Source of the DNA: Cymbomonas tetramitiformis
Lineage: Eukaryota > Chlorophyta > Pyramimonadophyceae > Pyramimonadales > Pyramimonadaceae
Assembly: GCA_001247695.2 (NCBI GenBank)
Contig: LGRX02012922.1
Coordinates: forward strand, 1-18,684
Direction: 5' to 3'
DNA: 18,684 bases
The notes beneath the pieces were generated by a model. It saw nothing but the letters and a program-made list of their open reading frames with translations, searched no databases and was not told the origin of the DNA. This document shows, piece by piece, positions 14,602 through 18,684 of the stretch; within the stretch, counting starts at the first letter, position 1; every line of letters begins with the position of its first letter. Position numbers and translations under genes: made by a program.

Positions 14602-15240
14602 GTAGTCTGGCAATGGGGTCCACAACAACGCTGGGCTTTCGAAGAAAATGATAACGATGAAGGCCTTGTGTGTTACTCCCATTCTGGCATTGCCTGACAT
14701 GCAAGCTGCAGCGGATGGAGTCCACCCCTGTGTGGTTCAGACTGACGCGAGTGGAGTAGCACTGGGTGGAGTGCTGATACACGATGTGGGAAATGAGTCG
14801 TACAACCCATTACTTTTAAGAGCAGCAGGCAGTTCACTGGAGCCGAGCAAAACTATGATGCCGGAGAAATCGAATTTTGTATGTGCCCTTCATCACTGTA
14901 CCACTCAAATCTGGAGACATTATCTTATCTGGACGGTTTTCAAGCTGTTGGGAGACCACAAAGTAATCCCTGGTATGGCTTATGGCCCCTAGAAAACCGG
15001 CTCAATGGAACATGGATCTAGTGGAGGTGGAACGGTACCGGAGATGGAATATATATCCCAGGTTCATTATTATGGGTTCCAGGCGCCTTCTCTCGTCGAC
15101 CTGACTATCATGAGATATCTGCCAGGGAAGGTCTGCTTGAAGCTGGTTTGGTTCATCATTTGGTTCATCCTGTAACTGGACAACCTCAGCGTCGCCCGGC
15201 AGCAAACATAATTAGACTATTACTAATTACTGCCACTCTC
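14602..15240 (+). pseudogene. Degenerate Ty3/gypsy RNase H fragment
   Basis: Pieces of one RNase H domain are spread over three frames. A piece near 14608 (WGPQQRWAFEE) matches the region just before RNase H in gypsy polyproteins. The frame from 14648 carries VTPILALPD, then VQTDASGVALGGVL (first catalytic Asp), EKSNFVCALHHCTTQIWRHY (the region of the catalytic Glu) and LLGDHKVI, ending at TAG 14990-14992. Past a shift, IYIPG and GAFSRRPDY (from 15046) match the Y-x-P-G and A-D-A-L-S-R-R-x-x-Y end of the domain. It is in the opposite orientation to the large element and its sequence is clearly different, so it is a separate, older insertion. Reverse transcriptase and integrase parts were not recognised. 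Confidence 0.8.
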
Positions 15241-15331
15241 GCTCATACTTTAGGGTTGTACGGGGAGGGGGGTACCGCTTTTCTTGTCCGCTGGGGTGGT
15301 GGGGTCGAGATTCGGTGCTTAACACTACTTA

Positions 15332-15412
15332 ACTGTGCCCTGACGTTAAAGTGTCCGTTGGGGTGGTGGGGGTCCGGGTGGTATATCCCCCCCCCCTACG
15401 ACAACAAATGGG
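15332..15412. repeat. Dispersed repeat, copy 1
   Basis: The stretch starting ACTGTGCCCTGACGTTAAAG, with GGGGTGGTGGGG, a C-run and ACGACAACAAATGGG, resembles 17191-17280 in order and spacing. The first 40 bp agree at roughly four bases in five. Confidence 0.55.
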
Positions 15413-15775
15413 AGAGCCCTCATTTCGCCCCGCGGCAGGGAAAGGAATCGCGTCAGGGACGGACTCCTCCGAGAGTGGTGGATCTCAAGTTCCCAACCGA
15501 GTAAAGCAATACCCCAGACTCTTCAGACAAACCATAGCGAGGTCAGCCTTGTTTTATCTACGGGAGACTCTTTGATTTGGCTGGATTCTCCACTGCTATG
15601 GTTGGACGCAATACATGCCAAGCATACAGAAGGGTGAAAATGTGTATGTATGACGCAGCTACTCTCGTGGCGGTGCATACGGGTCGGAACGTTCAAGTCC
15701 AAGAAAGTGCAGATCAAGAATCGGGAGGACAGTGCCACAGCGAATGAAAGCACTGGTCACAGAGGTTCCCAGCAG

Positions 15776-16140
15776 TCTGACGAAGATGGAACCCAGTGAC
15801 AGGCAAGATTGGAAATTAAGGACAGACAAACATATTTGACTTCCTGAACCAGGAGTATGTGCCATTTGATATGGACGCCTACTGTGATCTCAGTGGTAAG
15901 AGCATGCATATGTCAATCGGTTGTGGACGACGAATTGTTTGCAGAAGAAGTGGCGTGGTCTTAATCGCCTGGTGCAACACTCCTCGTTCTCATCAAATCA
16001 TGTTACCATTGAGGCAGTGCTGCGCAAGTACGATCGTACTTGCGGGTCAGCCCCAATACTCGGGCTACATTTCTAGAAACATATTGCGTGGGGTTTGCGC
16101 TCCTTGCTGAGCTCAGCAAGTCAGCATTCCCTGTTGACTG
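15776..16140 (+). pseudogene. Degenerate Dam-like methyltransferase or RNase H-like domain of a retroelement
   Basis: Reading with two shifts, the stretch gives RQDWKLRTDK, then (frame of 15859) FDFLNQEYVPFDMDAYCD followed by LSGKS, later AWCNTPRSHQI, then EAVLRKYDRTCGSAP and a RATFLE end. The pattern W-x-L, F-x-x-L, P-F-D-x-D-A-x-x-D, then W-C-N-P-P further on, is that of the Dam-type N6-adenine methyltransferase-like domain found in phages and in some algal retroelements, where the catalytic motif is N-P-P-[FY]. Here it reads N-T-P-R, so it would not be active. Position and orientation, about 500 bp downstream of the RNase H relic, suggest that both come from one element. The identification is from motif pattern only. 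Confidence 0.45.
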
Positions 16141-16680
16141 CATGTGCATGAATCAACAGGCAGTCAGGGTTTTATCTGGATTCCCTATATATCACACGTG
16201 CAACGAGGACTGCGTGTCTCCTGTTGTTACAGGCTCCCATCCGGCAATAGCATAACACTAAACGCGCACCCCCCCCCACCCCCCCACGGGACTGTTGGGA
16301 ATTCAACCCAAGCTGTGCGGGGTTCGTCCCAACTCAGACTGCAGCCCCAAAAGTACCGTTTGATGCCAGGACCAAAATTGCACAGAATTATGCACACGTA
16401 AGCAACTCCTTGTTTGTTTTAAAACGCCAAGCAAACTACGCAAGGCAAAGCATAGGAGACTCCGCAGGTTGCCGCGAGCTTGCTACACCCTATGTATAGA
16501 ATAATTTTCTCGGCGCCGGGGATCATAATTTCCGTCACCCTCCCCAAAACGAATAACAATAATAACGGTGTGATGGAATGGCAAAAAGCAGCTCAACAGC
16601 TGAGGTCAAGCCGGTGGGGACGGGGGGGGTGGGGGGTAATTTCTTTGCCGTATCCTCTCGGCGGGTGTCTTTCTAGTAAG

Positions 16681-16730
16681 AACTCTGGTGCAGACAAATC
16701 TGTATGCAGATTTAAAGGAGCACCAGAGTT
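16681..16730. repeat. 50-bp hairpin with two-step stem
   Basis: AACTCTGGTGC (16681-16691) pairs perfectly with GCACCAGAGTT (16720-16730). Inside, AAATCTG (16696-16702) pairs with CAGATTT (16707-16713) around a 4-base loop, with a 4- against 6-base bulge between the two stems. Confidence 0.85.
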
Positions 16731-16783
16731 AGAGGGGGGAGCTGCTGGGTTGCCCAAACCCAAGAACACAGAGGTTCATTCAG

Positions 16784-16802
16784 CCAGAGAAATCTTCTCT
16801 GG
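16784..16802. repeat. Small hairpin, 8-bp stem, 3-bp loop
   Basis: CCAGAGAA (16784-16791) and TTCTCTGG (16795-16802) pair perfectly around ATC. It lies 54 bp after the larger hairpin. Confidence 0.8.
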
Positions 16803-17190
16803 ACGCGCTGATGCCTTTCTTTCAGTAAGAACATAAAACCCTTCGGGCCAGGCCAAAAAAGCTTCTGATCAAGTTTGACTTGAGGCGATGCAGTGCAGAG
16901 TGAAACCGAAGAGTTGCCACACGCCTGGCACCTGTGCAACTAGATCCCGTCCGTGGCGAGCTATCTCCCATAAATGCGCCTAAACAGGGCGCTGCACGCT
17001 CGGCAGTGTATGCAAATTTGCAGATAAAAAAATGTTTTTGACTGACTTGAAAATGAAAATGTTGCATGCCTGCCGCCTTTATGAGTGTTCCATTTATTGT
17101 CGCGCAAGGGTGGGGGGAGGATTTCATTGTTTTTGTCCGGAGAGAGGGTGTGGCGTGGTGACATGATGGTGCTTGCCACTGCTGATTAAC

Positions 17191-17280
17191 ACTGTGCATT
17201 GACATCTAAATGTCCACTGGGGTGGTGGGGAGTGAACTGCCATACCCCCTCCCCCCCCCCGGTTTGCGACAATGAATGGA
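17191..17280. repeat. Dispersed repeat, copy 2
   Basis: It begins ACTGTGCATTGACATCTAAA, then GGGGTGGTGGGG, a C-run and GCGACAATGAATGG, parallel to 15332-15412. It sits directly before the 188-bp satellite. Confidence 0.55.
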
Positions 17281-17304
17281 ACAACTCTTAGTTGCCAAGC
17301 GATC

Positions 17305-18684
17305 CCCCATACGCATATTCCATCCATGGTGTGCCGAGGGTCGACGGGGAGCCACCGTTGCTGTACAATACGCCACGGGTTGCGGCCGGGAGCCGCCGTT
17401 GCGTACGATGGCGACCAAAGTTGGAGTTGAGGCCTGACACAATCCACATTGTCATAATCCCAGAAAATGGCACATGTTTGATACCATGCCATCAGGAATG
17501 AGATGTCGCATGTTTGGTGCCACGCGATCGGGAGTGGGATAGGAAGGAGGGTGATATATCTATTTTGAAATCACCTACATGCTCAGTACAGTCCATCCAT
17601 AATGGGCCGAGGGTCGATCGACGGGGAGCCACGGTTGCGTACGATGTATGGCGACCAAAGTTGGGGGTGAGGCCTGAAACAACGCACAGTGCTGGGAAAT
17701 GTCACATGTTTGATACCATGCCATCAGGAATGAGATGGGGGGGAGCGGGCAATGTTTTCATTTGAAAATCTCCTACATGGCCAGCGCGTTCCATCCATAA
17801 TTTGTCAAGGGTTGGCGGGGAGCCGCCGTTGCGTACGGTGGCGCCCAAAGTTGAGGGCGGAAACAACAGCCCACAATGCCCGAAAATATCGCATGTTTGG
17901 TGCCACGCGATCGGGAGTGGGATAGGAGGGAGGGTGATATATCTATTTGGAAATCACCTACATGCTCAGTACAGTCCATCCATAATGTGCCGAGGGTCGG
18001 CGGGGAGCCACCGTTGCGTACGATGGCGACCAAAGCTGGGGTTGAGGCCTGAAACAGCGCACAGTGTTGGGAAATGTCACATGTTTGATATCATGCGATC
18101 GGGCATCAGATGAAGGAGCGGGCAACGTTTTCATTTGAAAACCATCTACATGCTCAGTACAGTTCGTCCATAATGTGCCGAGGGTCGGCGGGGAGCCACG
18201 GTTGCGTACGATGGCGACCAAAGTTGGGGTTGAGGCCTGAAACAGCGCACAGTGCTGGGAAATGTCACATGTTTGATATCATGCGATCGGGCATCAGATG
18301 GGGGAGCGGGCAATGTTTTCATTTGAAAATCATCTACATGCCCAGCACGTTCCATCCATAATGTACCAAGGGTTGGCGGGGAGCCGCCGTTGCGTACGGT
18401 GGCGCCCAAAGTTGAGGGCGGAAACAACAACCCACAGTGCCCGAAAATATCGCATGTTTGGTGCCACGCCATCGGGAGTGGGATAGGAGGGAGGGTGATA
18501 TATCTATTTGGAAATCGCCTACATGCTCAGTACAGTCCGACCATAATATGCCGAGGGTCGGCGGGGAGCCACGGTTGCGTACGATGGCGACTAAAGTTGG
18601 GGTTGAGGCCTGAAACAACGCACAGTGCTGGGAAATGTCACATGTTTGATACCATGCCATCAGGAATGAGATGGGGGGAGCGGG
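17305..18684. repeat. Satellite array, about 188-bp monomer, runs off the window end
   Basis: CATGTTTG recurs at 17473, 17509, 17705, 17892, 18080, 18268, 18453 and 18641. After one short 36-bp unit, the steps are 196, 187, 188, 188, 185 and 188 bp. Monomers carry one of two front halves (TACCATGCC or TATCATGCG with GGGCAATGTTTTC, against GTGCCACG with GGGTGATATATC) and one of two back halves (CAAAGTTGAGGGCGGAAAC against a form with GGTTGAGGCCTGAAAC). The region before 17473 is a degenerate start of the array. Open frames on both strands are repeat products with no coding signal of their own. Confidence 0.95.

Larger units (their letters stand above)
16141..17190. other. No gene seen; hairpin-rich and G/C-run-rich stretch
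   Basis: A C-run (16268-16287) and a G-run (16617-16637) are present. A plus-strand frame (16480-16836) and minus-strand frames cover the hairpins, but none resembles a known protein. The rest has no recognisable feature. Confidence 0.45.

Noticed and set aside
16320..16340. tRNA-like T-arm (GGGGTTCGTCCC)
   Set aside because: The loop does not match the T-loop consensus, and no acceptor, D or anticodon arm could be placed around it.

Overview
This is eukaryotic nuclear DNA dominated by repeats and mobile elements. The evidence is a long Ty3/gypsy LTR retrotransposon, a second decayed gypsy relic, several satellite arrays and almost no intact host gene. The host cannot be named from the sequence. 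A retrotransposon that carries its own Dnmt3-like cytosine methyltransferase recalls published reports from dinoflagellates and charophyte algae, so an alga or another protist is the best guess; this is inference.

Left part (1-6250). A PIF1-type helicase frame (844-2421) lacks its N-terminal ATPase half and ends in a duplicated Gly/Arg/Lys-rich tail. It is followed by a 94-bp satellite built of two 47-bp halves, then two arrays of the palindrome ATCGATCGAT spaced about 30 bp apart, then a GC-rich tandem repeat. A copy of that GC-rich repeat also lies at the very start of the window, so the helicase block is bracketed by the same repeat. A DUF1810-family exon follows at 4742-5281.

Centre (6279-13545, minus strand). 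This is a Ty3/gypsy-like element. In transcription order it has reverse transcriptase, RNase H, a Dnmt3-like C5 cytosine methyltransferase, integrase (HHCC zinc domain and DDE core), a perfect C4HC3 PHD finger and a C-terminal domain with amino-methyltransferase-like motifs (DPWAGTG and SPWF). A polypurine tract and a 607-bp LTR (TGT...ACA) follow, and a partial second LTR copy abuts it. Gag, protease and the 5' LTR are not seen. The frame is broken by one in-frame TAG and two clear frameshifts, plus one unresolved frame change, so this copy is probably dead.

Right part (13545-18684). A degenerate plus-strand gypsy RNase H fragment (about 14602-15240) is followed by a degenerate segment that resembles the Dam-like domain of some algal retroelements (about 15776-16140). 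A hairpin-rich stretch comes next. From about 17305 a 188-bp satellite with mosaic monomers runs out of the window.

The most interesting object is the central element. It combines a DNA cytosine methyltransferase, a candidate second methyltransferase and a candidate histone-reading PHD finger with the integrase, which suggests a retrotransposon equipped to read and write chromatin marks.
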